A stretch of 64,000 nt of DNA from Gelidibacter algens (GCF_001678675.1 NZ_LZRN01000017.1:1-64000), one strand, 5' to 3'; counted from the stretch's first letter, positions 8,292-18,688 are shown. Notes: generated by a model from the sequence alone, not told the origin. Numbers and translations are program-made.

Positions 8292-8320
8292 TTGATATTT
8301 ATTAACTTTTATTACTTTTA
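8292..8320 (+). promoter_or_regulatory. Probable promoter of the mre operon
   Basis: TTG at 8292-8294, an 18-base spacer, then TACTTTTA at 8313-8320, one base off the TAnnTTTG consensus. It lies 50 bases before the mreB start. Confidence 0.45.
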
Positions 8321-8369
8321 CATCAATATCAGCAAACATCTAATATCAACCTACAATCAATAATAGCAC

Positions 8370-9398
8370 ATGGGATTTTTTGATTTCTTAACAGAAGAAA
8401 TAGCCATAGACTTAGGAACCGCAAACACCTTGATTATTCACAACGACAAAGTAGTTGTAGATAGTCCATCCATAGTTGCAAGAGACCGAATTTCGGGAAA
8501 AATAATCGCTGTTGGTAAAGAAGCCAGCATGATGCAAGGAAAAACGCATGAAAACATCAAAACGATAAGGCCATTAAAAGATGGTGTTATTGCTGATTTT
8601 GACGCGTCTGAACAGATGATTAATTTGTTTATCAAGAACATCCCTGCATTAAAGAAGAGGTTTTTTACCCCTGCATTACGCATGGTGGTGTGTATCCCTT
8701 CCGGAATTACTGAGGTAGAGATGCGCGCTGTTAAAGAATCGTGTGAACGTGTTAATGGCAAAGAGGTGTATTTGATACATGAACCAATGGCCGCAGCTAT
8801 TGGTATTGGTATTGATATCATGCAACCAAAAGGGAATATGATTGTAGATATAGGTGGCGGAACTACAGAAATTGCCGTTATTGCCCTGGGCGGGATTGTT
8901 TGTGACAAATCTGTTAAGGTTGCTGGTGATGTGTTTACGAACGATATTGTATACTATATGCGCACCCAACACAACCTTTATGTGGGTGAGCGTACAGCTG
9001 AAAAAATTAAGATACAGATTGGTGCTGCAACCGAAGATTTAGAATTACCACCTGATGAAATGAGCGTTCAAGGGCGTGATCTTTTAACAGGAAAACCAAA
9101 GCAGGTTCAAATTTCTTACCGAGAAATTGCAAAAGCACTTGACAAATCCATTTTACGTATTGAAGATTCGGTGATGGAAACCCTATCACAAACGCCACCT
9201 GAATTGGCGGCAGATATTTACAATACTGGAATTTATTTGGCTGGTGGAGGCTCCATGCTTAGAGGCTTGGACAAGCGTTTGTCTCAAAAAACAGATTTAC
9301 CTGTGTATATTGCTGAAGATCCTTTAAGAGCTGTGGTTAGAGGAACGGGAATTGTATTGAAAAATCTTCCTAAATTCAAAAGTATATTGATAAAATAG
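8370..9398 (+). CDS. mreB: Rod shape-determining protein MreB
   Basis: 342 residues, the usual length. Actin-fold markers: phosphate-1 motif AIDLGTANTLI near residue 14, phosphate-2 MIVDIGGGTTEIAV near 160, and the adenosine motif LAGGGSMLRGLDKRL near 290. MreB polymerises on the inner membrane face and positions the elongasome. First gene of mreB-mreC-mreD-mrdA-rodA, all on the same strand with gaps of nine bases or fewer or with overlaps, so co-transcribed. Confidence 0.97.
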   Translation: MGFFDFLTEEIAIDLGTANTLIIHNDKVVVDSPSIVARDRISGKIIAVGKEASMMQGKTHENIKTIRPLKDGVIADFDASEQMINLFIKNIPALKKRFFTPALRMVVCIPSGITEVEMRAVKESCERVNGKEVYLIHEPMAAAIGIGIDIMQPKGNMIVDIGGGTTEIAVIALGGIVCDKSVKVAGDVFTNDIVYYMRTQHNLYVGERTAEKIKIQIGAATEDLELPPDEMSVQGRDLLTGKPKQVQISYREIAKALDKSILRIEDSVMETLSQTPPELAADIYNTGIYLAGGGSMLRGLDKRLSQKTDLPVYIAEDPLRAVVRGTGIVLKNLPKFKSILIK

Positions 9399-9407
9399 TA
9401 AGCCCCA

Positions 9408-10232
9408 ATGCAACAAATTATAAACTTTGTACTTCGGAACAAAACTTTCCTCGTGTTTTTGTTGCTCTTCGGGTTGTCTCTATTTTTCACCATCCAGTCA
9501 CACTCCTATCACAAAAGTAAGTTTATCAATTCTTCCAATATGGTTACGGGAAGCATCTATAAAGTAGCCAACGGGGTTGGACAATACTTCAATCTTGTAG
9601 AGCAAAACAAGGCTTTGTTGGAAGAGAACCGTATGTTAAAATCTATTGTGCATAATTTTGACCGAGATACTTCAAAAATAAGCTTTACAGATAGTCTCAA
9701 GTTTAACTCACACTACAAGTTTAGGACTGCTGATGTTTATAAAAACAGTTATTCCCAAACCGCTAATTATTTGACCATCAATAAAGGAAAAAAAGACAGT
9801 ATCAAGATTGATTATGGCGTCATAACCTCACAAGGTATTGTTGGTATTATTGAAAACACCTCACAAAATTTCTCTTCGGTGCTATCCATTTTAAATACGC
9901 GAAGCCGGATCAATGCCCAATTAAAGAAGACCAATCACATTGGGTCATTAGTATGGAATACGGAATCAGCTGAGTTTGCGCAGCTTATTGACATTTCAAA
10001 ATTTGCACCTGTAGCTATTGGAGATACTATTGTTACTGGCGGGCAATCGACTATTTTTCCAAAAGGCGTTTTAATTGGTACGGTCAATTCCTATAAAATA
10101 GATAATGGTGGTGATAGCTATACCGTAAATGTGAAACTTTTCAATGACATGACCAATATTGGTCACGTTTATGTTGTTGAAAATTTACAGGCTGCCGAAA
10201 TAAAATCCTTACAAAAACCAAAAGATGACTAA
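9408..10232 (+). CDS. mreC: Rod shape-determining protein MreC
   Basis: 274 residues: an N-terminal membrane helix (about 12-30), a coiled coil (about 60-80, LVEQNKALLEENRMLKSI) and a beta-rich periplasmic domain containing YLTINKGKKDSIKIDYGVI and VVTGGQSTIFPKGV, as in MreC proteins. It scaffolds PBP2 and MreD in the elongation complex. It starts nine bases after mreB and overlaps mreD by eight bases. Confidence 0.93.
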   Translation: MQQIINFVLRNKTFLVFLLLFGLSLFFTIQSHSYHKSKFINSSNMVTGSIYKVANGVGQYFNLVEQNKALLEENRMLKSIVHNFDRDTSKISFTDSLKFNSHYKFRTADVYKNSYSQTANYLTINKGKKDSIKIDYGVITSQGIVGIIENTSQNFSSVLSILNTRSRINAQLKKTNHIGSLVWNTESAEFAQLIDISKFAPVAIGDTIVTGGQSTIFPKGVLIGTVNSYKIDNGGDSYTVNVKLFNDMTNIGHVYVVENLQAAEIKSLQKPKDD

Positions 10233-10731
10233 AGTTGCCCTTAATATGGCCGCAAGGTTTGTCGTTTTGATTTTGGTGCAAGTACTGATCTTTAACCATA
10301 TCAACTTTATGGGGTATATCAATCCCTATATTTACATCCTATTTATCATTTTATTTCCGGTGAACAATAATCGAACGCTATTTGTTTTCTTAGCATTTTT
10401 ACTCGGTTTTTGTGTGGACGTGTTTTCGGACTCAGGAGGTATTCATGCCGCTGCTTGCGTGACCTTGGCTTTTATAAGGCCTGTCTTTCTCAAGTTTTCG
10501 TTTGGTATGGTTTACGATTATCAATCTATCAAGTTCAGCCAAACAGATTTTAGCAGTAGGCTCATCTATTTTTCTGCGCTGATTTTTATCCATCACTTTA
10601 TAATGTATTCCTTAGAAATTTTTAACATTTCTAAAATAATTTTAATCTTGCAAAAAACGTTATTCTCTAGTATTTTCACTATACTCCTTTGTTTGATTAT
10701 CACAATACTTTTTAGCAAAAAACGTAAATGA
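10225..10731 (+). CDS. mreD: Rod shape-determining protein MreD
   Basis: 168 residues, five or six hydrophobic helices, with the MreD-like segment FLLGFCVDVFSDSGGIHAAACVTLAFIRP around residues 62-90. Inner-membrane partner of MreC. It overlaps mreC by eight bases and the next gene by four (ATGA), so its position in the operon is as informative as its sequence, which is weakly conserved in this family. Confidence 0.9.
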   Translation: MTKVALNMAARFVVLILVQVLIFNHINFMGYINPYIYILFIILFPVNNNRTLFVFLAFLLGFCVDVFSDSGGIHAAACVTLAFIRPVFLKFSFGMVYDYQSIKFSQTDFSSRLIYFSALIFIHHFIMYSLEIFNISKIILILQKTLFSSIFTILLCLIITILFSKKRK

Positions 10732-12665
10732 GAAAATTGTTGCTCCTTTCTATTATTGTTGTTGTAGGTTTAGTTTTTATTTCACGCTTATTTTATCTTC
10801 AGGTTTATAATGAAGAACCATACAGCTTGTATGATGACAACGCCATAAGAAAGGTTTATGACTACCCAAAACGTGGTTATGTTTATGACCGAAACAACAA
10901 ATTACTTGTGGCCAACCAACCGTCTTACGATGTGATGTTTATACCTCGTGAGGTAAAACCGTTGGACACTTTAGAATTTTGCAACCTGTTGAGAATTACC
11001 AAAGAAGATTTTATAAATTTCTACAATAAAGCTTACCAATACTCACCGCGATTACCCTCTGTTTTTATTCCACAACTATCAAGAATTGAATATGCCGTTT
11101 TGCAGGAGAAGATCCGTAAATACGAAGGTTTTTATATTCAAAAACGTTCTCTAAGAGATTACCAGACCACAATAGGCGCTAATGTATTGGGAGATATTGG
11201 AGAAGTCAACAATTATATTATTGAAAACGATCCTTATTATGAGAGTGGCGATTTAATTGGCAAACAAGGGGTAGAATTATCCTATGAAGAAGTTCTGCGA
11301 GGTGTGAAAGGTATAAAATTCATACAGAAAGATCGATTCAATAGAGATATTGGCGCATACAAAGATGGTATTTATGACACCTTGCCTCAACCTGGACATG
11401 ACATCACTATTACCATAGATTCTGAACTTCAGGAATATGGTGAGCTACTGATGCGGCATAAGCGCGGCGGGATCATAGCCATAGAACCAAGTTCTGGCGA
11501 AATTATCGCCATGGTATCCGCACCTTCCTATAATCCAAATTTGTTGGTGGGCAGACAGCGCTCAAGAAATTTTTCCAAACTGTATACAGATACAATCGCA
11601 AAACCGCTATTTGATAGAAGTTTAAAAGCACAATATCCACCAGGGTCACCTTTTAAAGTATTAAATGCATTGATAGGCCTTCAAGAAAACGTCGTCACAA
11701 CAGAGGAGAAGTTCCATTGTAGAAATGGTTATTATTTGGGAAGCAGAAAACTCACCGGATGTCACAGTCACGCAAGTCCTTTAGCTATGAATGGTGGCAT
11801 TGCTCAATCTTGCAACGCCTATTTTGCTAACGTATATAGACGCATCATCGATAAATATGATAAGCCACATGATGGAATGGATGTGTGGAGTAACCATCTT
11901 AAAAGTTTCGGATTGGGAGACTATTTGGGATATGACCTCAAAATAGGAAATAAAGGACGTATTCCTGACGGCGATTTCTATGATAAATGGTATGGCGAAA
12001 ATAGGTGGGCTTCTACCTATAACATCTCTAACGCCATTGGCCAAGGAGAAGTTGAGGCAACGCCTATCCAATTGGCAAATATGGTAGCTGCCATTAGCAA
12101 TCGTGGATATTATTACACCCCTCATATCATTAAAAACATTGAAGGAGAAACTATTGACGAAAAATATACCACACGTAATTACACCACTATTGACAAAGAA
12201 AATTTTGAACCTGTGGTACAAGGGATGTTTGATGTTTACAATTCAGGTACAGCTTACAGCCTTCAGGTGCCCGGAATTGAAATTTGCGGAAAGACTGGAA
12301 CGGCTGAAAACTTCATGAATATAGACGGGCAACGCACCCAATTGACAGACCACTCCATATTTGTTGCCTTTGCGCCAAAAGACAATCCTAAAATTGCTAT
12401 TGCTGTTTTTGTTGAAAACGGGTATTGGGGAAGCCGCTTTGCAGGGCGTATAGCCAGTTTGATGATTGAGCAGTACATTAATAAGGAAGTGACCATGACC
12501 TCTATGGAAAATTGGATTTTAACCCATAGCTTGGAAAATGAATATGAAAAACCTTATTCTGGTGCACCTTTTGGGATCAACCGGGAATCTGCTTTACAGG
12601 TCATAGATAAAATCACAAAAGATACTGTTCCAAATCCTGTCACCTCATTATCCCCATTTAAGTAA
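10728..12665 (+). CDS. mrdA: Penicillin-binding protein 2 (elongasome transpeptidase)
   Basis: 645 residues: one N-terminal membrane helix (about 5-24), PBP dimerisation domain (about 45-210), and a transpeptidase domain with all three active-site motifs: Ser-Pro-Phe-Lys in YPPGSPFKVLNAL (about residue 307), SCN in AQSCNAYF, and KTG in CGKTGTAEN. It cross-links peptidoglycan during side-wall growth and works with RodA, encoded next. Start overlaps mreD's stop. Confidence 0.96.
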   Translation: MRKLLLLSIIVVVGLVFISRLFYLQVYNEEPYSLYDDNAIRKVYDYPKRGYVYDRNNKLLVANQPSYDVMFIPREVKPLDTLEFCNLLRITKEDFINFYNKAYQYSPRLPSVFIPQLSRIEYAVLQEKIRKYEGFYIQKRSLRDYQTTIGANVLGDIGEVNNYIIENDPYYESGDLIGKQGVELSYEEVLRGVKGIKFIQKDRFNRDIGAYKDGIYDTLPQPGHDITITIDSELQEYGELLMRHKRGGIIAIEPSSGEIIAMVSAPSYNPNLLVGRQRSRNFSKLYTDTIAKPLFDRSLKAQYPPGSPFKVLNALIGLQENVVTTEEKFHCRNGYYLGSRKLTGCHSHASPLAMNGGIAQSCNAYFANVYRRIIDKYDKPHDGMDVWSNHLKSFGLGDYLGYDLKIGNKGRIPDGDFYDKWYGENRWASTYNISNAIGQGEVEATPIQLANMVAAISNRGYYYTPHIIKNIEGETIDEKYTTRNYTTIDKENFEPVVQGMFDVYNSGTAYSLQVPGIEICGKTGTAENFMNIDGQRTQLTDHSIFVAFAPKDNPKIAIAVFVENGYWGSRFAGRIASLMIEQYINKEVTMTSMENWILTHSLENEYEKPYSGAPFGINRESALQVIDKITKDTVPNPVTSLSPFK

Positions 12666-12671
12666 TAATAC

Positions 12672-13949
12672 ATGCAAAGAGATCACAGAGGATTAAATTT
12701 TGATTGGATTACGATTGCCCTGTTTCTGCTGCTTGTTGGTTTTGGATGGCTCAACATCATGTCTGCCTCCCATTCTGGAGAAATAACCAACTATTTTGAC
12801 ATGAGTCAACCCTACGGCAAACAATCAGTATTTATTCTTTTCACAATCGGCTTGATCATTCTTATCCTAGCATTAGACGCCAAGTTTTATGAACGTTTTG
12901 CCAGTGTTATTTTTTTCGTATCGATGTTGTCTTTGGTAGGCCTCTTTATTTTTGGAAAAAATGTGAATGGTGCTACTGCTTGGTATGCTATTGGTGGCAT
13001 GACGCTTCAACCAAGTGAGTTCGCCAAGTTTGCGACTTCTTTGGCCGTAGCAAAATACATAAGCGATCTTCAAACAAATATAAAAACCTTTAAAGACCAA
13101 ATCAAAACGATAGCTATTATTGTGCTACCTGCGGTCTTGATTCTATTGCAAAATGATGCAGGAAGTACTGTGGTTTACGCAGCCTTCTTTTTTGTGTTTT
13201 ACAGAGAAGGGCTACAACAGATTTATCTTGTAATTGCTGTCTTCTTAATCCTATTATCTGTTTTAGCACTTAAGTTCAACGTGGTTATTGCCAGCTCAGT
13301 TGCTGCACTATTAATATTTGGGCACCACTTTTTAGGACGAAAAAAACGTCCGCAGCTTATTCAGCCCATTGCCATCGTTTTACTATGTGTGGGGGTTTCC
13401 TTTGGGATAACATATTTTTACAACAGCATACTTCAAGAGCATCAAAAGGACCGAATTAGTTTATGGTTGCGTTTGGAAAAGGATCCTGAGAAGCTACAGC
13501 AAATGAAGCAGACCATTCTTTACAATCTTAATGAGTCTGAAAAAGCCATCAGTTCTGGAGGATTAACTGGAAAAGGATTTTTAGAAGGCACAAGAACAAC
13601 TGGTAAGTTTGTGCCTGAACAACACACAGATTATATTTTTAGCACCGTCGGAGAGGAATGGGGCTTTCTGGGCAGTGCCCTTGTGATCCTTCTATTTGTT
13701 GCACTCATGCTTCGTATCCTTTATTTGGCAGAGCTACAAAAATCACAATTTAGCCGAGTTTATGGGTACTGTGTTGCCTCAATCCTATTTCTACATTTTA
13801 TGATCAACATCGGCATGGTGATGGGCTTGATCCCAACCATAGGCATCCCGCTCCCCTTCTTTAGTTACGGAGGCTCCGGACTTTGGGCATTTACGATTTT
13901 GCTCTTTATTTTTATAAAACTCGATTCCAACCGGATCAACGAGTGGTAG
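12672..13949 (+). CDS. rodA: Rod shape-determining glycosyltransferase RodA (SEDS family)
   Basis: 425 residues with about ten membrane helices. SEDS family markers: NGATAWYAIGGMTLQPSEFAKF, the segment FVPEQHTDYIFSTVGEEWGF, and the C-terminal GLIPTIGIPLPFFSYGGSG. RodA polymerises lipid II into glycan strands paired with PBP2. It begins six bases after mrdA and is the last gene of the operon. Confidence 0.96.
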   Translation: MQRDHRGLNFDWITIALFLLLVGFGWLNIMSASHSGEITNYFDMSQPYGKQSVFILFTIGLIILILALDAKFYERFASVIFFVSMLSLVGLFIFGKNVNGATAWYAIGGMTLQPSEFAKFATSLAVAKYISDLQTNIKTFKDQIKTIAIIVLPAVLILLQNDAGSTVVYAAFFFVFYREGLQQIYLVIAVFLILLSVLALKFNVVIASSVAALLIFGHHFLGRKKRPQLIQPIAIVLLCVGVSFGITYFYNSILQEHQKDRISLWLRLEKDPEKLQQMKQTILYNLNESEKAISSGGLTGKGFLEGTRTTGKFVPEQHTDYIFSTVGEEWGFLGSALVILLFVALMLRILYLAELQKSQFSRVYGYCVASILFLHFMINIGMVMGLIPTIGIPLPFFSYGGSGLWAFTILLFIFIKLDSNRINEW

Positions 13950-14019
13950 GGAATTCATTATCCAGGATTTAGATTTTAAAGTACATAATCTCAATTAAAA
14001 GTTAGTGTTTACATAAAGA

Positions 14020-14042
14020 AACCTGCTTAATAAAGGCAGGTT
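14020..14042. terminator. Hairpin between convergent rodA and valS
   Basis: A perfect 7 bp stem AACCTGC / GCAGGTT with a nine-base loop lies between the two convergent stops (13949 and 14070). T-runs on either strand are weak, so termination is likely but not certain. Confidence 0.5.
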
Positions 14043-14069
14043 CTTATCAAAAAATGGTAGTAATCCATT

Positions 14070-16700
14070 CTATTTCAAATTGGCTAAACTCGCTGTAATC
14101 GTTTCTATTTTTGCCAAAGCGTCAGCTTCTTTATTGCGCTCATTCTGCAACACTTGTTCCGGAGCATTGTTTACAAAACGTTCATTTGATAATTTACTCT
14201 GTACCGATTTTAGGAATCCTTGAGTATAGTGCAATTCATCTTTCAGTTTCTTGATTTCTTCTTCCACATTAATGGCTCCAGAAATTGGGATAAAATATTC
14301 ATTGGCGTTTACTCTGAAACTCAATGCACCATTTACAGCATCACTAACAGCGTCCATTTTAGAAATATTTCCCATTTTCGCAATGACTGAATTATAGCGC
14401 TCTGACAAACTTTCGTTATTGATGACTGATAATTCAATGCTGTCTTTAAAGGAAATGTTTTTGTCCTTTCTAATAGTTCTAATTCCTGAAATCACCTCTT
14501 TTACCATTTCAAAGTCAGAAATTAGCTGGGCATCAAACGATTTCACTTTAGGATATTTTGCAACGATCAATGCTTCTTCTGGCGTTCTTTCTGCAATAAA
14601 ATGCCAAATTTCTTCGGTCAAAAACGGCATGAACGGATGTAATATTTTTAAATTAGATTCGAAGATTTCAATCACACTCTTAAATGTTTTTGAATCTATA
14701 GGTTGCTGATATTCTGGCTTGATCATTTCCAATAACCATGAACAGAAATCGTCCCACACCAACTTATAAATGCCCATCAATGCATCAGAGAGTCTGTATT
14801 TACTATAGTGATCTTCTATTTCAGCCAAGGCATACTGAAACTTAGATTGGTACCATTCTACCGCAATCTTCGAGGCTTCCGGCTGGTCAATTTCTGCAAC
14901 TTCCCATCCTGTTACCAATCTGAAGGCATTCCAAATTTTATTGGCAAACCCTTTTCCTTGGTTGCACAACTCTTCATCAAACATCAAATCGTTTCCGGCC
15001 GCAGAGCTCAATAAAAGTCCCACACGCACCCCATCAGCCCCGTAATCGTCAATCAATTTTAAGGCATCAGGAGAATTTCCTAATGATTTACTCATCTTCC
15101 GACGTTGCTTATCACGCACCAACCCGGTTAAATATACATTTTCAAATGGTTTTTTATCTCTGTATTCATACCCAGCCACGATCATACGTGCCACCCAAAA
15201 AAACAAAATATCTGGTCCTGTGACTAAATCATTGGTAGGATAGTAATAGTCAATTTCAGGATTGTCAGGATTGCGGATGCCATCAAAAACACTTATTGGC
15301 CACAACCATGAGGAGAACCACGTATCTAATGCATCTTTATCCTGTATTAAATCAGCTGTTGTAAGCTGAGGATTGTTTGCTTTTTGTCGTGCTAAGGTCA
15401 AGGCTTCCTCTGGAGTTTCCGCCACGACAAAATCATCTTTCCCATCGCCATAGAAATAAGCAGGAATCTGTTGGCCCCAAAGTAACTGACGTGAAATATT
15501 CCAGTCGCGAATGTTCTCCATCCAATGGCGGTAGGTATTATTGAAACGTTTTGGAAATAGTTTCACCTCTTCATCTTCCAACACCGCTTTGATAGCAGGC
15601 TTTACAAGATCTTCCATTTTCAAAAACCATTGATCAGAAAGTCGAGGCTCTATAACCGCTCTGGTCCGTTCACTTGTGCCTACTTTATGAGTGATGTCTT
15701 CCGTTTTTACAAGAATGCCCATTTCTTTCAATTCTTTGGTCACATCTTTACGGGCCACAACGCGATCTTTTCCTTGATGATGTAAACCGAAACTATTCAG
15801 CGTTGCATCATCATTAAGGATATCTACAACCTCCAATTGATGTCTATCACCAATTTCCTTATCATTTACATCATGTGCAGGGGTAATCTTCAAACACCCT
15901 GTCCCAAATTCCATATCCACATAGTCATCTGCTATAATGGGCACAACTCTATTACATATTGGCACTATGACATTTTTGCCGATCAAATGTTGAAAGCGCT
16001 CATCATTTGGATTCACGCAAATTGCTGTATCACCCAAAATGGTTTCCGGACGCGTGGTAGCAATGGTTACAAAATCCTCTTGATTTTCTATTTGATAGTT
16101 GACGTAGTACAATGCATCAGTGCGCTCAACATGAATCACCTCTTCATCAGACAAGGTGGTTTTAGCTTCCGGATCCCAATTGACCATTCGGTAGCCACGA
16201 TAAATTAAACCTTTGTTGTATAAATCCACAAAAACCTTGATGACAGATTCGCTCATCTCATCATCCATTGTAAATTTGGTGCGGTCCCAATCACAGGAAC
16301 ACCCCAACTTTTTCAATTGCTCAAGAATCACCCCACCATACTCCTGCGTCCAATCCCATGCGTGACTTAAAAACTCTTCACGGGATAGCTTGTTTTTATC
16401 AATACCTTGCTCCTTCAATTTAGCCACTACTTTAGCTTCCGTTGCAATGGAGGCGTGGTCTGTACCTGGCACCCAGCAGGCATTTTTGCCTTGTAAGCGC
16501 GCTCTTCGAATGAGCACATCTTGAATGGTATTGTTCAACATATGCCCCATATGCAATACTCCAGTAACATTTGGCGGTGGAATCACAATAGTATACGGCT
16601 CACGCTCATCTGGAACGGACCTAAAATACTTGTGTTCCAACCAATAGGAATACCATTTATCTTCGACACTAGACGCGGAATATTTTGCTGGGATTTGCAT
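14070..16700 (-). CDS. valS: Valyl-tRNA synthetase
   Basis: 876 residues, normal for bacterial ValRS. Class I markers: HMGH at residues 50-53 in PPNVTGVLHMGHML and KMSKS near residue 535. An editing (CP1) domain with TTRPETILGDTAI follows at about 215-225, and the C-terminal coiled coil (about 800-876, ending in alternating Lys/Glu/Leu) is present. It charges tRNA-Val in the cytoplasm. Divergent from the DUF1573 gene. Confidence 0.97.
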   Translation of the reverse strand: MQIPAKYSASSVEDKWYSYWLEHKYFRSVPDEREPYTIVIPPPNVTGVLHMGHMLNNTIQDVLIRRARLQGKNACWVPGTDHASIATEAKVVAKLKEQGIDKNKLSREEFLSHAWDWTQEYGGVILEQLKKLGCSCDWDRTKFTMDDEMSESVIKVFVDLYNKGLIYRGYRMVNWDPEAKTTLSDEEVIHVERTDALYYVNYQIENQEDFVTIATTRPETILGDTAICVNPNDERFQHLIGKNVIVPICNRVVPIIADDYVDMEFGTGCLKITPAHDVNDKEIGDRHQLEVVDILNDDATLNSFGLHHQGKDRVVARKDVTKELKEMGILVKTEDITHKVGTSERTRAVIEPRLSDQWFLKMEDLVKPAIKAVLEDEEVKLFPKRFNNTYRHWMENIRDWNISRQLLWGQQIPAYFYGDGKDDFVVAETPEEALTLARQKANNPQLTTADLIQDKDALDTWFSSWLWPISVFDGIRNPDNPEIDYYYPTNDLVTGPDILFFWVARMIVAGYEYRDKKPFENVYLTGLVRDKQRRKMSKSLGNSPDALKLIDDYGADGVRVGLLLSSAAGNDLMFDEELCNQGKGFANKIWNAFRLVTGWEVAEIDQPEASKIAVEWYQSKFQYALAEIEDHYSKYRLSDALMGIYKLVWDDFCSWLLEMIKPEYQQPIDSKTFKSVIEIFESNLKILHPFMPFLTEEIWHFIAERTPEEALIVAKYPKVKSFDAQLISDFEMVKEVISGIRTIRKDKNISFKDSIELSVINNESLSERYNSVIAKMGNISKMDAVSDAVNGALSFRVNANEYFIPISGAINVEEEIKKLKDELHYTQGFLKSVQSKLSNERFVNNAPEQVLQNERNKEADALAKIETITASLANLK

Positions 16701-16738
16701 ACTTTGGTACTGTTTTTGTTTCTTTGAATGTTAACAGG

Positions 16739-16746
16739 CAAAGTTA
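16739..16746 (-). promoter_or_regulatory. -7 box of valS
   Basis: On the minus strand TAACTTTG matches TAnnTTTG 38 bases before the valS ATG. No -33 element could be identified. Confidence 0.45.
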
Positions 16747-16840
16747 CTTATATTTCTGTTTTTGTGAAATTATAAAAACAATTATTAACCCAATTTAAGA
16801 CGTCACTTTTAAACAGATTGATGTCATACGTCTAATAAAT

Positions 16841-16871
16841 TTTGCAAAACGATTAAAAGTAAGTAATTTTG
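16841..16871 (+). promoter_or_regulatory. Promoter of the DUF1573 gene
   Basis: TTTG at 16841-16844, a spacer of 19 bases and TAATTTTG at 16864-16871: an ideal Bacteroidota sigma-A promoter, ending 22 bases before the ATG. Confidence 0.75.
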
Positions 16872-16893
16872 ACGCTATCAATTTAAATATAAA

Positions 16894-17322
16894 ATGATGA
16901 AAAATTTAATAGCAATAGTTTTTGTAGGAATGCTGAGCATTTCTGCATTTGCACAAGACAAAGTAGCAAAGATTGAGTTTAAAACTGATGTCATAGACTA
17001 TGGCACAATAGAAAAAGGTGCTGATGGGGTTCGTGTTTTTGAATTTACGAACACTGGTAATGCTCCATTGATCATTTCAAAAGTTTCTTCAACTTGCGGT
17101 TGCACTGTACCAAAAAAACCTGAAGGACCAATCCTTCCAGGACAGAAAGGTGAAATACAAGTAAAATATGACACACAACGTGTCAACCCAATACGCAAGA
17201 CTATTACTGTCTTGTCAAATGCTGAAACGCCAACGGTTGCTCTAAAAATCAAAGGTGATGTTATCGATTCTAGCAAAACTAGTGTTTTAGAGAAACAAGA
17301 TAAAAGTGTCATGGAACAATAA
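16894..17322 (+). CDS. Secreted DUF1573 domain protein
   Basis: 142 residues. Signal peptide to about residue 20 (ends SAFAQ), then one Ig-like DUF1573 domain with the hallmark VRVFEFTNTGNAPLIISKVSSTCGCTVP and WP-like PILPGQKGEIQVKYDT. Two ATG codons in a row (16894, 16897) leave the start ambiguous by one residue. These small beta-sandwich proteins are abundant in Bacteroidota envelopes; function unknown. Its last 14 bases overlap the end of the convergent protease gene. Confidence 0.85.
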   Translation: MMKNLIAIVFVGMLSISAFAQDKVAKIEFKTDVIDYGTIEKGADGVRVFEFTNTGNAPLIISKVSSTCGCTVPKKPEGPILPGQKGEIQVKYDTQRVNPIRKTITVLSNAETPTVALKIKGDVIDSSKTSVLEKQDKSVMEQ

Positions 17323-18688
17323 CATTGTTCTTTAGTTTACAATACAGAGCTCTCAATTTGAGGGCTTTTTTTTTTAAAAATAAACTTTCCAATTTAAAAC
17401 GAAAGGTCATGATCACGCCATCCCTTTCAATAACAAGCTTAATAGGCTTTCCTTCTTCCTCTCTAAAAAATGTGTTGACCTCCTGTAGTTTGAGCGGATG
17501 CGTTTCTCTACCATTAACCGAAAGAATGATATCCCCCAACAGTAAACCTGCTCTTTCTGCGGGAGAGTCAGGTCTCAATTCCACAATACTGAACGCGGGT
17601 TTAAGTTCATATTTATAGGCTTCTATAATCATAAGCTTATCCGAAGATTGGTCATCTTTAAACCGATTGCTTTCACGCTCCTTCACTATTCTAACTCCAG
17701 CCTGTTCTAAAATAATGCCACTTTTATTGTATTCAAATGGAGCATTGAAATACTTATTCTTCTTGAAGGTCACCTTCCCATTTCCATAATCCATTATGAT
17801 GTTAAACCGTTTCAATAATTCCCCCGCCATACTGCCACTACGCTCCTTAAATTTTCTTGCGAAACTCACTGAAGCCGAATCAGGATAAGCCACATTCAGG
17901 TTTTTAAGATGGAAATCATTGATGGAAAACTCCTCTAATTTTGACCGTTTACCATGCACACTGCCGCTCAATCCCTTCCCTAAAAAATCCACGAAGTACT
18001 GATTGTTTTCAGGAACCAGTCCTAATGAATCATCTTCAAAAAGCCAAAGTGCATCGCTCCCACCTGAGTCCATTAATAATTTTACAGGTACTTTTTTGTT
18101 GTTAGCTACAACACTAGCATCAATAAATGGTTTATTGTTGACCAATGTGAGATTAAGAGTTTCACATGTTCTGCAGTTTTTATATTTAAAAGTTTTAGGA
18201 TTGTTTAACCTTAGAAATTTGGAGCCATAATTGATTTCAACAATAAAATCCTTAAAAATATCATACCCTATAATCCCATGCACTTGAACGCCCAATCTTG
18301 GTGTGAAATTAATTGAGGCATCAGTAATTATATAAACGTCCTGATTGACATTTGTAGCAGCACCAATTTTGAAAAGATTTTGCTCTGACTTTAAAGCTAC
18401 CACATAATCACCGTCTCCCAAACCGCGCAAATAAATGCTTTCAAGATTTGTAAATTCCAACCCATCCGATGAGTTGATAATATTGAACAATATCGGTTTG
18501 CTCACACCTGAATCTAACAGAAACGACAGGGCAACACCATTTATCTCCACTGGAATAATAATAAGGTTGTCAATCAATTGAAAATTCACTTTTGTACGCT
18601 CTGTTCTAATCAAATTGAATTGACTCTGCGCATAGGTAAAATCGCAAAATACCATGAAAAACATAAAGACTAAAAATCTAAAAAACAA
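17309..18688 (-). CDS. Retropepsin-like aspartyl protease with C-terminal PDZ domain
   Basis: 459 residues. An N-terminal signal-like segment ends near DFTYAQ. Two aspartyl-protease half-domains are visible: LSFLLDSGVSKPILFN (about residue 55) and VKLLMDSGGSDALWLF (about 205), each with the Asp-Ser/Thr-Gly core. A PDZ domain occupies about 350-430 (ELRPDSPAERAGLLLGDIILSVNGRE). The start is most likely the TTG at 18688, since ATGs at 18664 or 18655 would leave a signal peptide without its basic residue. Periplasmic or surface processing is inferred; the substrate is unknown. Convergent 14-base overlap with the DUF1573 gene. Confidence 0.85.
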   Translation of the reverse strand: MFFRFLVFMFFMVFCDFTYAQSQFNLIRTERTKVNFQLIDNLIIIPVEINGVALSFLLDSGVSKPILFNIINSSDGLEFTNLESIYLRGLGDGDYVVALKSEQNLFKIGAATNVNQDVYIITDASINFTPRLGVQVHGIIGYDIFKDFIVEINYGSKFLRLNNPKTFKYKNCRTCETLNLTLVNNKPFIDASVVANNKKVPVKLLMDSGGSDALWLFEDDSLGLVPENNQYFVDFLGKGLSGSVHGKRSKLEEFSINDFHLKNLNVAYPDSASVSFARKFKERSGSMAGELLKRFNIIMDYGNGKVTFKKNKYFNAPFEYNKSGIILEQAGVRIVKERESNRFKDDQSSDKLMIIEAYKYELKPAFSIVELRPDSPAERAGLLLGDIILSVNGRETHPLKLQEVNTFFREEEGKPIKLVIERDGVIMTFRFKLESLFLKKKALKLRALYCKLKNNVIVP